Shown: positions 53,706 through 62,882, counted from the first letter of the stretch. The stretch: 64,000 bases of DNA from Desulfovibrio sp. TomC (GCF_000801335.2 NZ_JSEH01000023.1:1-64000); one strand, 5' to 3'. Made by a program: numbers and translations. The notes: generated by a model from the letters alone, not told the origin.

Positions 53706-55538
53706 ATGTGGCTGGTATTTTGTGTCTTGGTTGCGGGGTGTTGGCTGGGAATCGGGGGGATGGCCCTGGCTGAGACGGCCGTGACGGTGGAGGTCGATCC
53801 CCGGGAGACTATTGTCGGCCGGCCGGTGACGCTGCGGGTGCTGGTGCCGGGCGATGCGCTGGCCGTCATTGACACTGCGCCCATTGTCGATTGCACCGTG
53901 ACCCCGCGCGGCCGGATCGTCGGGTCGCGGACCGGCCCGGACGGACGGCCGGCCCCCGTGACCGCCTACCGCTTCGAACTGACCCCCAGGCGCAGCGGCG
54001 ATTGCCGGATTCCGGCGCTTGCCGTGGAAACCGGCGGCGCGCGCCTGACCACGTCCCCGGCCACCGTCGTCGTGCGCCCGGAGCCCGCCCCCCCCCCGGC
54101 CCTGGCCGGGAAAACCGTGCTGCTCGACGCGGCCCTGTCCCGGGCAAACCCGTACCGCGGCCAGACGGTTGTCTATACGGTGTCCCTGTTCCGGTCGGTG
54201 GCCGCCTCGGGCATTGCCGTGACCCCACCGGCTTTCGACGGGTTTGCCGCCGTTGCCTTGCCCGGCCAGACCGATGCCGAGGTGACGGCCGGCGGGAAAC
54301 GCTACGCCGTAAGCCACGTGGACTACGCCCTGACCCCGCTTCGTGCCGGGCGGCTGGTCCTGCCCCCGGCCCAGGCCAGACTTTCGGGCATTCCCGGCGC
54401 GTCCGGCCCCATGGTCATCGACGGAGCGCCCCTGGAAATCACCGTGCGCCCCCTGCCCCCGGTCCCGGCCGGGCTGCCGGCCTCGGAGCTGGTCGGACAG
54501 ATGGAACTCGACGCCCGGCTGGACGCCGCCTCCGTGGCTGTCGGCCAGGAAGTCGGCCTGGAGAGCATCCTGGCCGGACGCGGCAATCTGACCGAAGCGG
54601 CGCTGCCGACTCCGCAACTGCCGCCAGGCCTTTCGGCGCGCCGGCTCGCCACCAAGGACGACGGCGGCAACGGCCCGGACGGGTTTACCGGCCGGCGCAC
54701 CGTGCATTTCGCCCTTCGCGCCCAAAGTCCCGGACGCTACACCCTGCCCGGCCCCCGCCTGGCTGTTTTCGATCCCGATCGCGGGACTTGGCGCGTCCTG
54801 GCCGCCCCGGAGACAGTCCTGGCCGTCACGGCCGCGCCAGCCCCGGATGCCGCCCTGGCTCCGCCCCTGCTGGCCCCGGCCGCAAGCGCGGCGACCCTGG
54901 CTGCGGCCCAGGCCGATTATGCCTCGGGCCGCTTTGCCGAGGCGGCCACGGGGTTCGAGGCCAGCCTCAAGGCTGGATGCGACGGAGCCGCCCTGGCTGT
55001 CTGCCTGGATGCGGCCACGTCCTGGCGACTGGCCGGAGAACCCGGAAGGGCGGCGCTGTGGCTGTACCGGGCCGGTCTGGCCCAGCCCGGCGACGGCACG
55101 ATCGTCAAGGCCCAAACTGCCGCCGGGTTGCCGCCGCTGTCGCCGGGCCTGCTCCTTGGCAACCGACTGCCCAGACGCACCATGCTGGCGGCCGGCGGCA
55201 TGGCGGCGGGCCTCCTGGTCCTGCTGCTCCTGGCCGCATGGCGCTGGCGGCCTCTGCTGCCCCGGGGAGCCTGGCTCATGGCCGGCATCCTGGCCGGCTG
55301 GCTGGCCCTGGAGGCCGGCTGGCTGGCCCTGGCCCCGGCCCTCGCCCCACGGGGAGTGGCCACAACCGAGGTGGCGGCGCTGTCTGCACCGGAAGCGGGA
55401 GCGGAGACCCTTTTTACCCTCCCCCCCGGAGCGCTGGTCAGACTCGGACCTCGGCGAAACGGCTTTGTGCGGGTGGATGCCGGCAACGATGCCCTGGGCT
55501 GGGTCGTCCGCGACACTGCCGTCACACGGCTTCCGTAG
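53706..55538 (+). CDS. batD: BatD-like protein with C-terminal SH3-like domain
   Basis: A 610-residue envelope protein: signal sequence (WLVFCVLVAGCWLGIGGMAL), several beta-rich BatD domains (about 25-400; VTVEVDPRETIVGRPVTLRV), a helical TPR-like part (about 410-480), two membrane helices (about 495-520 and 525-550) and a terminal SH3-like domain (about 560-605; GALVRLGPRRNGFVRVDAG). The open frame continues upstream through the repeat modules to 53478, which is chance; ATG 53706 precedes the signal peptide. A second in-frame ATG (53760) would cut the signal. Ribosome binding site is weak. Confidence 0.88.
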   Translation: MWLVFCVLVAGCWLGIGGMALAETAVTVEVDPRETIVGRPVTLRVLVPGDALAVIDTAPIVDCTVTPRGRIVGSRTGPDGRPAPVTAYRFELTPRRSGDCRIPALAVETGGARLTTSPATVVVRPEPAPPPALAGKTVLLDAALSRANPYRGQTVVYTVSLFRSVAASGIAVTPPAFDGFAAVALPGQTDAEVTAGGKRYAVSHVDYALTPLRAGRLVLPPAQARLSGIPGASGPMVIDGAPLEITVRPLPPVPAGLPASELVGQMELDARLDAASVAVGQEVGLESILAGRGNLTEAALPTPQLPPGLSARRLATKDDGGNGPDGFTGRRTVHFALRAQSPGRYTLPGPRLAVFDPDRGTWRVLAAPETVLAVTAAPAPDAALAPPLLAPAASAATLAAAQADYASGRFAEAATGFEASLKAGCDGAALAVCLDAATSWRLAGEPGRAALWLYRAGLAQPGDGTIVKAQTAAGLPPLSPGLLLGNRLPRRTMLAAGGMAAGLLVLLLLAAWRWRPLLPRGAWLMAGILAGWLALEAGWLALAPALAPRGVATTEVAALSAPEAGAETLFTLPPGALVRLGPRRNGFVRVDAGNDALGWVVRDTAVTRLP

Positions 55539-55641
55539 AATCCAGCCAGGTCGGCCGACCCCTCCTTGCTAAAAGGCGGCAGTCTGCTATCAGTTCGGAC
55601 ATACTCCTTCGCCAAAAATCTACACTGCAAGGTCTCATCGC

Positions 55642-57447
55642 ATGAACGATTTCCTGGCACCCGTCATTCAAACCAGTCTCGACCTGCACTTCGGCCGCGT
55701 TTCCCCTCTGTCCGCCACTCCAGACAGCCAACCCCAGCTCATAAGCGCCGCCTCAGCCCTCATGCGGGCCATCACCGAAGGCCTTCTGGCCTTGGACGAA
55801 GGCGAAATCGCGGACACCACGGTGCAGCGCCACGTCTTTGGCAAAGACACGGCCCTGCCTAGCTGGCTCGTCAACCGGGGGCTTGTCGTGTGCGACAATG
55901 ACCGGCAACAGCTGGAGCCGACGGTCTGCACCCTCCTGGAAAACAGCTTCAACCGCCGGCGGTTCCTGGATTTTCTGAGCAATGAACTGCTCTATCACTG
56001 TTGGAAATGGTCCCAGGAAGACGAAAAACGCCATTTCGCCGTCCGCTGGATTACGGAACTGCGGGAAAACAGCTATTGCCTGGAACTGAATACCCTCGAC
56101 TACGTCATAAAGCTTGGCGACAACGTCATCATGCGGCCCGGGAAAGAGGACGACGCCTACCATTGGTACCTGCGCTCCATCGGCACCATCACCCTGATCG
56201 ATCTCATGGCCAAACCGGTCTTCGAGTTCACCGCCCGACTGCTGGAAGCCAAATACAAGACCACGTTTATTCTGGAAGCGTTTAAGACCCTGTTCCAAAA
56301 TGCCGCCCGGCCAACCGGCCTCGACCGCTTTGCCGCCCTGGTCATCGGTGAAATTCCCAAGGTGTTCGCCCTGAACGACTACCAGGAAGCCCGAAAGGCC
56401 GCCCAGCCAGCCGGAAAAAACGCTGCCGAACCCAGCCCCCTGGAACTGTTGCGCTGCCTGTTAAATAATTTCGACAGCTGCACCACCCGTCAGTATCCCG
56501 ATGCGCGTTTTCGCCTGGGCAGCGAGCCGCCCCAGTCCCTGGCCAGCCGGGTGGCGGCCATGGTCTGGCTGCGCCGCACCCTGGCCCGGGTCAAGACTCT
56601 GCAACAGAAAAAAAACACCCCGACCCGGGGCTTGCAGGTGGCCGAACGCACGGTGCTGCTCTCGGCCCTGGACCAGAAAAGCATCCTCTATTTCAACCTG
56701 TTTACCGATCCCAACGACACGGCCATCAACCCCTGCCACATCCGGACCGTCAAGGACGACTCCATGGTGGTCCAGTCGCCGCGCGGCAATCGCTTAAACG
56801 ATGCCGTGCCCGGGCAGGAGGTCCATGGCTATTTTGCGGTGGTCGGGGCCAACAAGAAAAGTACCTACTGTGATTTTCGCACCGTCATCCTGTCCGTTGC
56901 CTGCCCCGACCCCTCCCATTGTCTGGTCGAACTGAGCATCCCGGCCGCCTTCGAGCTGACCCGGCGCAACCACAAGCGCCTGCCCATCGACCCGGCCGTG
57001 GTGGAACTCTTCGAGCTCTCGGCCCCGGCTCCGGATGCCGATTGGAATGCACTCGGGTCCATCGAAAAATGGCCGGCCCCGTTTTGCATCATCCCCGACA
57101 GCGCCGCCCACTGCCGCATCAAAGACCTCTCGGCCGGCGGGCTCATGCTGGAAATCCACGAGAATGCCCCGGCCTACGACTACTTCACCGAGACCAGCCG
57201 GGAACATTCGCTCCTGGCCCATATCCAGTTGGCCGGCCGGCCCAACACGCCGCCGCTGCGCCTGGGCATCCGGCTGGAAGCCAAACGCATCCGGGATTTT
57301 CCACCGCTGCACAAAAAATACGTGGGCTTTCAGTTCACCGAGGCGGGTGAGATTCGAAACGAACGTTTCGTGCGCTTGGCCCCCATCGGCAAAGACGGCC
57401 TCTATCTCATCAACGACTGGATTTTCCGAAACGGTCTGGCGCGTTAG
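55642..57447 (+). CDS. PilZ-domain protein with YcgR-like region (c-di-GMP binding predicted)
   Basis: A 601-residue protein with an N-terminal part of about 330 residues that I do not recognise (helical, with RFLDFLSNELLYHCWKWSQE). A YcgR-N-like beta domain follows (about 330-435) and then a PilZ domain with both c-di-GMP motifs: RRNHKR near residue 441 (RxxxR) and DLSAGG near 495 (D/NxSxxG). The domain end KKYVGFQFTEAGEIRNERF fits the family. It should bind cyclic-di-GMP and alter motility, adhesion or another output through the N-terminal part. Monocistronic, with a type A repeat after the stop. Confidence 0.85.
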   Translation: MNDFLAPVIQTSLDLHFGRVSPLSATPDSQPQLISAASALMRAITEGLLALDEGEIADTTVQRHVFGKDTALPSWLVNRGLVVCDNDRQQLEPTVCTLLENSFNRRRFLDFLSNELLYHCWKWSQEDEKRHFAVRWITELRENSYCLELNTLDYVIKLGDNVIMRPGKEDDAYHWYLRSIGTITLIDLMAKPVFEFTARLLEAKYKTTFILEAFKTLFQNAARPTGLDRFAALVIGEIPKVFALNDYQEARKAAQPAGKNAAEPSPLELLRCLLNNFDSCTTRQYPDARFRLGSEPPQSLASRVAAMVWLRRTLARVKTLQQKKNTPTRGLQVAERTVLLSALDQKSILYFNLFTDPNDTAINPCHIRTVKDDSMVVQSPRGNRLNDAVPGQEVHGYFAVVGANKKSTYCDFRTVILSVACPDPSHCLVELSIPAAFELTRRNHKRLPIDPAVVELFELSAPAPDADWNALGSIEKWPAPFCIIPDSAAHCRIKDLSAGGLMLEIHENAPAYDYFTETSREHSLLAHIQLAGRPNTPPLRLGIRLEAKRIRDFPPLHKKYVGFQFTEAGEIRNERFVRLAPIGKDGLYLINDWIFRNGLAR

Positions 57448-57483
57448 GGGAGGTGAGAGGAAGAGGGGGAGGGAGAGGAAGAT

Positions 57484-57533
57484 GCCTCCGGCGGCGGGGG
57501 CCTGAGGCCCCCGGACCCCCCAACTGGGGAAAG
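57484..57533 (+). repeat. Type A 3'-end repeat
   Basis: Follows the PilZ gene after a GA-rich run. GCCTCCGGCGGC, palindrome 57495-57513 (CGGGGGCCT/AGGCCCCCG), then GGACCCCCCAACTGGGG. Beyond that the flank diverges from other copies. Confidence 0.8.
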
Positions 57534-57581
57534 GGTGACCGCGTTGCCGCGACAGGGGCAGGGAGCGGGAAAAAGAAATTT

Positions 57582-57612
57582 CGTGGCGGGAACCTCCCTG
57601 GCTCCCGCCACG
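57582..57612. terminator. Hairpin between convergent genes
   Basis: Ten-base perfect stem CGTGGCGGGA/TCCCGCCACG with an 11-base loop, in the gap between the PilZ gene and the SLC10A7-like gene. No U tract on either side, so termination is only possible, not shown. Confidence 0.4.
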
Positions 57613-57694
57613 CGCAAACACCCACGGTTACGGCCGCTGCCCTCTTCCCGTCTCTTCTTGCTCCACTTTCGCCTATCGACTTGGCCGCGTCCCC

Positions 57695-57757
57695 GGTCAA
57701 ATCAGACGAACCCCAGGTGGGTTTCCAAAGGGGTCTACCCCTTTGGCCGCCGGAGGC
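57695..57757 (-). repeat. Type B 3'-end repeat
   Basis: Minus-strand copy following the 57810 gene. GCCTCCGGCGG, palindrome 57725-57746 (CCAAAGGGGT/ACCCCTTTGG), AACCC..GGGTT stem and the flank GGTCAAATCAGACGAACC (plus strand), almost identical to 17503-17564. Confidence 0.8.
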
Positions 57758-57809
57758 CTCTTCGCCTCCATTCCCGTCTCCATTGACCTCCATTCGCCTA
57801 CCTTCGGCC

Positions 57810-58862
57810 CTAGCTGCGCGCCTGGGCGGGTTCGCCTGCCGGCATCTCCCTGGGCGTCGTCTCTTCCACCCGGACCTTGGAAAAACGGTCGGCAAACCGG
57901 CCGGCCATGATGGAGCAGACGAAGAGCTGGAGCTGGTGGTAGAACATGATCGGCAGCACAATCAGCCCCAGGGCCGGATGCGTCCCAAAAAGCAGCCGGG
58001 CCATGGGCACGCCCGAGGCCAGGGTCTTTTTGGAGCCGCAGAAAATCGCCGTAATCCGGTCCTCTTCGGAAAAGCCCATCCAGGACGACACCCTTGAGGA
58101 GACGAACAGGGCCGCGCCCAGGAAAAGGGCCGCCCCGGCCAGGGTCATGGCGATGACCGACAGGCCGTTGTCGCGCCACAGGCCCGAGGCCGTGGAATCG
58201 CAAAAGGAACTGTAGACCAGAATCAGGATCACCAGCTTGTCAAAGGTGTTGATGTACTTCTTGTAGCGCGAGGCCAGGTTGCCCAGGATCGGCCGGGCCA
58301 GCTGTCCCAGGACAAAGGGCAGAAACAGCAGGGTGGCGATGTTGAGCATGGCCTGTCCCAGGGACAGCCCGCCCGTGGTCCCGCCGTCCATGGCCAGACC
58401 GATGATGGCCGGGGTCAGCACGATGCCAAGCAGGCTCGACAGGGTGGCGTTGAAGATGGCCGCCGGCACGTTGCCCTTGGCGATGGCCGTCATGGCCACT
58501 GACGAGGAAATGGTGGACGGCAGGGCGCACAGATAGAGGAACCCCAGCATGAGTCCCTCGGGGATGATGCCGCCAAAGGCCAGTTTGAAGGGAATATAGA
58601 GCAGCGGGAAAATCACGAAGGTGAGTGTCTGGACGAGCAGATGGAGCTTCACCTTGCTTAAGCCCGCCATCAGGCTTTGGGTGGAAAGGGCCAGCCCATG
58701 CAGGAAAAAGACCGCGAAAATACCGGCGTCGCTGACCACGTCGGCATGCATGGCCCCGCCAGCCGCCCCGAAAGCCGGGAAGGCCGCCGCCAGCAGCACG
58801 GCCGAGATCATGCCGCCCAGGAACCAATCCGATGCCATCTTGCGCAAAAGCCTGCCGATCAT
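57810..58862 (-). CDS. Bile acid:sodium symporter-like transporter (SLC10A7/YfeH group)
   Basis: A 350-residue inner-membrane protein with about ten helices. Typical segments: LGGMISAVLLAAAFPAFG near the start, FLYLCALPSTISSSVAMTAI in the first half, and FCGSKKTLASGVPMARLLFG in the second, the two crossed-helix ion/substrate sites of the family. The substrate is unknown in bacterial members. It diverges from an AraC-type regulator 84 bases away, a common arrangement for a transporter controlled by its neighbour. Confidence 0.9.
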   Translation of the reverse strand: MIGRLLRKMASDWFLGGMISAVLLAAAFPAFGAAGGAMHADVVSDAGIFAVFFLHGLALSTQSLMAGLSKVKLHLLVQTLTFVIFPLLYIPFKLAFGGIIPEGLMLGFLYLCALPSTISSSVAMTAIAKGNVPAAIFNATLSSLLGIVLTPAIIGLAMDGGTTGGLSLGQAMLNIATLLFLPFVLGQLARPILGNLASRYKKYINTFDKLVILILVYSSFCDSTASGLWRDNGLSVIAMTLAGAALFLGAALFVSSRVSSWMGFSEEDRITAIFCGSKKTLASGVPMARLLFGTHPALGLIVLPIMFYHQLQLFVCSIMAGRFADRFSKVRVEETTPREMPAGEPAQARS

Positions 58863-58946
58863 GTCCGTCTCCTTGGATGTGATGGGCTACATCTAGGCAT
58901 GGACGTCCGGTCCGTCTTGCGCCAAAATGACATTTTATAGCGAGAA
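58863..58946. promoter_or_regulatory. Short divergent control region, transporter/AraC regulator
   Basis: 84 bases. It contains the palindrome GGACGTCC (about 58903-58910) and an AT-rich patch ACATTTTATAG just before the regulator, a plausible -10. CATGTCC at the transporter start and GGACATG at the regulator start form a symmetric pair; either may be regulator-binding sites. Confidence 0.4.
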
Positions 58947-59771
58947 ATGGACATGCCGCAACCACGCCGTCTCCCACAGCTCGAGAACCTGCCGCGCATG
59001 GTCTACGCCCGCAGCGAATCGCTGCCGGCCGGCTCCCTGGCTGCGGCCCACAGCCATGCCTTTGGCCAACTGTCCTTTGCCGGCGAGGGCGTGCTCACCG
59101 TCGCCACGCCAACCGGCAGCCATGTGGCCCCGCCGCGTCGGGCCGTCTGGCTGCCGCCGGGCCTTGTGCACGAGGTGACCACATCGCAGCCGGCCGAGAT
59201 GCGAAGCCTGTATATCCGCGCCGACCAGGACATTTTCTGTCCGCCCCGCTGTCTGGTGCTGACGGTTGGACCACTGGCCCGGGAGCTGATCCTGGCCGCC
59301 GCCGCCCTGCCCCCGGAGTATGACGAAGAGGGGCCGGACGGCCGGCTGGTCGCCGTCTTGCTCGACCAACTGGCCACCCTGCCCGAGGCCGGCTTCAGCC
59401 TGCCCTGGCCGGCTGATCCGCAACTCGCCGCAGTCTGCCGCGCCCTGGCTGCCGCCCCGGACGACGTGCGGCCCATGGAAACACTTGCCAAGAACGCCGG
59501 CATGACCGGGCGGACCCTGGCCCGTCGGTTTCAGGTTGAAACCGGGTTGTCGTTCGGGAAATGGCGACGCCGGCAGCGGCTCCTGGCAGCGCTCGCCCAC
59601 CTGGAGGCGGGGGCCAGCGTCACGGCGGCGGGATTGGAAAGCGGCTACGAATCAGCCTCGGCCTTCGTGGCCGCCTTCCGGGAGGCTTTCGGGGTCACGC
59701 CCGGGGAGTTTGCCCGGGGCCTGCGGTCCGGTTCGAACGTGACGGCCGGCAACCATGCGTGTTCGTGTTGA
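58947..59771 (+). CDS. AraC-family transcriptional regulator with cupin sensor
   Basis: A 274-residue regulator. The N-terminal cupin (about 25-100, HSHAFGQLSFAGEGVLTV and AVWLPPGLVHEV) is typical of the NimR/YeaM-like group. Two helix-turn-helix motifs lie at about 175-265 (METLAKNAGMTGRTLARRF and AGLESGYESASAFVAAFREA). Expected to control the divergent SLC10A7-like transporter. Two ATGs lie two codons apart (58947, 58953); both have only weak ribosome binding sites. Confidence 0.9.
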   Translation: MDMPQPRRLPQLENLPRMVYARSESLPAGSLAAAHSHAFGQLSFAGEGVLTVATPTGSHVAPPRRAVWLPPGLVHEVTTSQPAEMRSLYIRADQDIFCPPRCLVLTVGPLARELILAAAALPPEYDEEGPDGRLVAVLLDQLATLPEAGFSLPWPADPQLAAVCRALAAAPDDVRPMETLAKNAGMTGRTLARRFQVETGLSFGKWRRRQRLLAALAHLEAGASVTAAGLESGYESASAFVAAFREAFGVTPGEFARGLRSGSNVTAGNHACSC

Positions 59772-59824
59772 ATCAAAACGCCCTGCCCCATCCGCGTGAA
59801 CACCCAATTGCCTGCCAACGCCAC

Positions 59825-59888
59825 GAACCCCTTAAAACTTCTTCCCGTTGGGGGGTCCGGGGGCCTCAGGCCCCCGGCCGCCGGAGGC
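59825..59888 (-). repeat. Type A 3'-end repeat
   Basis: Minus strand, 31 bases after the stop of the FIST-SpoIIE gene: GCCTCCGGCGGC, perfect 21-base palindrome 59857-59877, ACCCCCCAACGGG, TTTT and GGGGTTC. The pyrimidine-rich run between stop and module (plus strand) matches other copies. Confidence 0.85.
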
Positions 59889-59919
59889 GTCTTCTGTCTT
59901 TTCTTCTCGTTACCGTCCC

Positions 59920-62061
59920 CTACTCCGGCAGCACCTTGATGGCCACCAGGGTCACGTCGTCCTCGGGCTGATCGTCCCCGAGAAACTCCCGCAAGCCTTC
60001 GAGCACGGCGGTCACGATGTCGGCGGCAGTCAGGTCGCTGTGCCGGCCAAGCAGTTCGCGCACCCGGTCCTTGCCAAACATCTCGCCCTTGGCGTTGCGG
60101 GCCTCCCACAGGCCGTCGGTTGCCAAAAGCGCCACTTGCCCGGGAATCAGCCCGGCCGCGCTGTTTTCGGCATAGCGGGCTCCGGTGACAATGCCGAGCG
60201 GCGGGCCGCCCTTGTCCGGGATGTCGTTGGCCAGGCCAGTGGCCGCGTCGTAGAGGATGATGGGGTCATGGCCGGCGCGCACCCAGTGCAGGCGTTTTTT
60301 TTCGACGTCGATGGCCAGATAAAAAAGCGTCATGAAGCGGCCGGAATCGGCCAGATCGGCGCACAGGAGCTTATTGACGTCGTCGATGACCGAGGCCAGG
60401 GAGCCGGGCTGAAAGGACCGCATCCGCAAAAAGGCCCGGGCCGTGGTCATCAGCAGGGCCGCCGCGATGCCGTGCCCGGTGACGTCGCCGATGATGATGC
60501 CGAATCGTCCTGGCTGTTCGTTGGGTTCGTGGATGAAATCGTAATAATCGCCGCCGGTTTCATCACTATACAGGCTCGTGCCGGCAATATCGAAGCCGGC
60601 AAGGCCCGGAGCGGCCTGGGGCAGCAGGTTTCGCTGCACCTCTTCGGCCAGGGCCAGGGCCTGGCGCAGCAGTTCGTTTTTGCGCTGGATCTCCAGGCGG
60701 GCCGTATTGATCTCGTCGTTTATGACCCGCATGAGCGCCTGGGAACGGTCTTTCTGGGCCTCCAGACGCTCCCGCGACTGGGTGGCCCGGGCCAGCGCCC
60801 GGGTGAGCGAACGGACCTCCCGCTGAAGCGCCTCGGTCGCCCCGGCCGGACAAGGCAGATCGGCCGGGGCGGTGTCCAGACCGGCCGGGACCAGCTCGCC
60901 GCCAAGGAGCACGGCGATAAGCGACCCGTTTTGCAGATGGAGCGGCAAACCAGGGGCGGAGGGTCCGATCTCGCCCAGGCAGTAGAAACCGGCCAGGGGC
61001 GTCCCGGCCGGCAGGGCCTCGGCCAGACGCTCGACCTCTTCCACGGCCTTGGTGCCCAGGATGTCCTTGCGGGTGGAGCAGGAGAACAGCAGGACGCCGG
61101 CCGGTGATATGCCGGAGGCCACTTCGGCGGCCAGCCCCTTGGCCATGGTTTCAATATCGCCAAGCATCTCGCTGCGGGTGGCCTCGGCCAACTGCACCAT
61201 GGCCCCTTCCGGAACACCGGCCGGGAACTGGATGCTGCCGTCCCCTTCACTGAAAAAGGCCGGAGAGCGCAGGATAAAATCGTTGTGTTTTTCGCAGGCC
61301 ACGGCCAGGGGCAGCTCCACCGCCGGCTCGGCATGGGGGCCAAGGTAGTGGCGGTAAAAATCCAGGGCCGAGCGATCGCCGATGCGGCTGACCACCGAAC
61401 CCGAAACGCCGGTCACCCTGGCCCGGCTGCCCACAGGCCGCCAGCCGCGCGACAGGCGCATGGCAAGCGGCAGCTCGCCGGCGATAAGCAGAAACGGCGC
61501 GGCATGCATGAGCAGTTCCCGACCATAGAACTGGCGCACCGGGTACGGATCGGCCAACTGACGCCCGGGCACGCCGCCGAGGACCAGACAGTCCGGCCCC
61601 AGGGCCTGGACCAGGCCCTGGCAATAGTCCTGCACCCCGCCCTGGCTGCGGTCGGGAAAGACCAGACAGAGTCCCGGAGCGCGGGAAAGCCCCTGGCGGG
61701 CCGCGGCCACGGCTGCGGCAGCGCTGGCCCCGGGATCGAGGCCGGAGACGTCATAATCCCGGGCCACGCCGGCAACGCAGGTGATGCCCTTCCCGCCAAA
61801 GGCGATGAGCAGTACGGCGTCGTCGCTGATGCCGCCAGCCGAGGACAGCTCGCCGGCCGAAGTCGCGCCGGCCAGCGGGACCTCGGGAAAGGCGGCAGCC
61901 ACGCCGGCAAGAAGCGCCGCATGGTCATAGCCGACCCCGGCAAAAAGCAGCAGCCCGGCCGGCTCGACGCCGCCCAGGCCCCGGCGGCAAGATTCCACAG
62001 CGCCGCGTATGGCGCACCCAGCATCCAGACATTTGGCGTGCCCAACAGCCATGCGCAACAT
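59920..62061 (-). CDS. FIST-domain sensor with SpoIIE-type PP2C phosphatase
   Basis: A 713-residue signalling protein from ATG 62061, chosen for its GGGAGG site; two upstream in-frame ATGs lack one. FIST-N (about 5-200; GATSAGELSSAGGISDDAVLL) and FIST-C (about 210-370) form a ligand sensor thought to bind small molecules such as amino acids. A coiled coil (about 385-460, EALQREVRSLTRALARATQS) links to a PP2C/SpoIIE Ser/Thr phosphatase domain with metal sites in GGDYYDFI, GDVTGHGIAAAL, and LATDGLWEARN, ending QPEDDVTLVAIK. Such proteins usually act on anti-sigma-factor antagonists; none is in the window. Confidence 0.92.
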   Translation of the reverse strand: MLRMAVGHAKCLDAGCAIRGAVESCRRGLGGVEPAGLLLFAGVGYDHAALLAGVAAAFPEVPLAGATSAGELSSAGGISDDAVLLIAFGGKGITCVAGVARDYDVSGLDPGASAAAAVAAARQGLSRAPGLCLVFPDRSQGGVQDYCQGLVQALGPDCLVLGGVPGRQLADPYPVRQFYGRELLMHAAPFLLIAGELPLAMRLSRGWRPVGSRARVTGVSGSVVSRIGDRSALDFYRHYLGPHAEPAVELPLAVACEKHNDFILRSPAFFSEGDGSIQFPAGVPEGAMVQLAEATRSEMLGDIETMAKGLAAEVASGISPAGVLLFSCSTRKDILGTKAVEEVERLAEALPAGTPLAGFYCLGEIGPSAPGLPLHLQNGSLIAVLLGGELVPAGLDTAPADLPCPAGATEALQREVRSLTRALARATQSRERLEAQKDRSQALMRVINDEINTARLEIQRKNELLRQALALAEEVQRNLLPQAAPGLAGFDIAGTSLYSDETGGDYYDFIHEPNEQPGRFGIIIGDVTGHGIAAALLMTTARAFLRMRSFQPGSLASVIDDVNKLLCADLADSGRFMTLFYLAIDVEKKRLHWVRAGHDPIILYDAATGLANDIPDKGGPPLGIVTGARYAENSAAGLIPGQVALLATDGLWEARNAKGEMFGKDRVRELLGRHSDLTAADIVTAVLEGLREFLGDDQPEDDVTLVAIKVLPE

Positions 62062-62193
62062 CGGAAACCTCCCTGCCTCGCGGCGGTACATCCCAGCCGG
62101 CAGACCGGCGATCAGATTGTCAGTATGCCGCGAGGCCCCGGCAAAAAGCAAGATGCGCAAGCAACTTCGGCCGCAGGGATGCGGCCAACCGGA

Positions 62194-62550
62194 TCAGACG
62201 CTGACGACTTTCCAGCCGTCTTTGAGATAACCGGTCAGGGGCTCGCCGGTATAGCGCACCGTGATCCCAAGCCCTTCCAGGGTTTCGCTGACGCCGTAAC
62301 GGTCGGCGCAGGCCCGGCAGGCCAGAACCTCGACCCCGGCCTCCCGGCAGGCCGCCACCTCGGCCTGCAGTTCGGCGTCTTCGGACAACGCCTTGGCCGA
62401 AGGCCCCCACACGAGCAGATGTACCTGCTCCCACCAGCCTTTGAGCCGTGAATTCTTGGCGTACATAAGGGCCATATTGAGCGCTGCCTCCCGGTCCCGG
62501 GTCACCCACAACACGACCAATCCGATTTCGTCATCGCCAGTTGCCGCCAT
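62194..62550 (-). CDS. DsrE-family protein
   Basis: A 118-residue protein from ATG 62550 with AAGGAG upstream; the longer frame to 62793 runs through a repeat. The fold signature is DsrE/YchN-like: IGLVVLWVTRDREAALNMAL, then VHLLVWGPSAKAL, and CREAGVEVLACRACADRYGV with Cys residues at positions where sulfur-relay members carry their reactive Cys. It may handle sulfur or be a stress protein of the same fold; active-site assignment is uncertain. Confidence 0.8.
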   Translation of the reverse strand: MAATGDDEIGLVVLWVTRDREAALNMALMYAKNSRLKGWWEQVHLLVWGPSAKALSEDAELQAEVAACREAGVEVLACRACADRYGVSETLEGLGITVRYTGEPLTGYLKDGWKVVSV

Positions 62551-62648
62551 GTTCAGACTCCTTGCTTCAAACAGGCCGGGAAAACGCCCCCGGCAGCCAA
62601 ACGGCGGCCCGCCCAAGGAGGGACGGCCGGGCATGCTTCTCCTGGAGA

Positions 62649-62697
62649 GCCTCTCGCGGCCAAAGGGGCACCCCTTTGGACTCCCTCCTGGAAGAGA
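62649..62697 (+). repeat. Type B repeat, orphan orientation
   Basis: CTCTCGCGG lead (changed from CTCCGGCGG), palindrome 62659-62678 (CCAAAGGGG/CCCCTTTGG around CA), then ACTCCCTCCTGG and GAGAGG that can pair with CCTCTC. It is plus-oriented, but the gene upstream of it is on the minus strand, so unlike other copies it follows no gene. Confidence 0.65.
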
Positions 62698-62703
62698 GGG
62701 GCC

Positions 62704-62847
62704 GGAACAACGGTGGTTGCCGTCAAGTGCCAACGGGCAGACAGGCTGACCACAACCGACCCGTTTGACATCCCCCGTCAAAAACCCCTTCAAAAACCTC
62801 TTCCCGTTGGGGGGTCCGGGGGCCTCAGGCCCCCGGCCGCCGGAGGC
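62704..62847 (-). repeat. Type A 3'-end repeat, long copy (twin of 19-163)
   Basis: Minus strand, 35 bases after the stop of the flavodoxin-like gene. GCCTCCGGCGGC, perfect palindrome 62816-62836, ACCCCCCAACGGG, TTTTT, GGGG, and the extended flank shared with 19-163 down to the GGTGGTTGCCGTCA region. Confidence 0.85.
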
Positions 62848-62882
62848 ACTCTTCCGCCTTTTCTTCTCGTCTCTTGTACACC

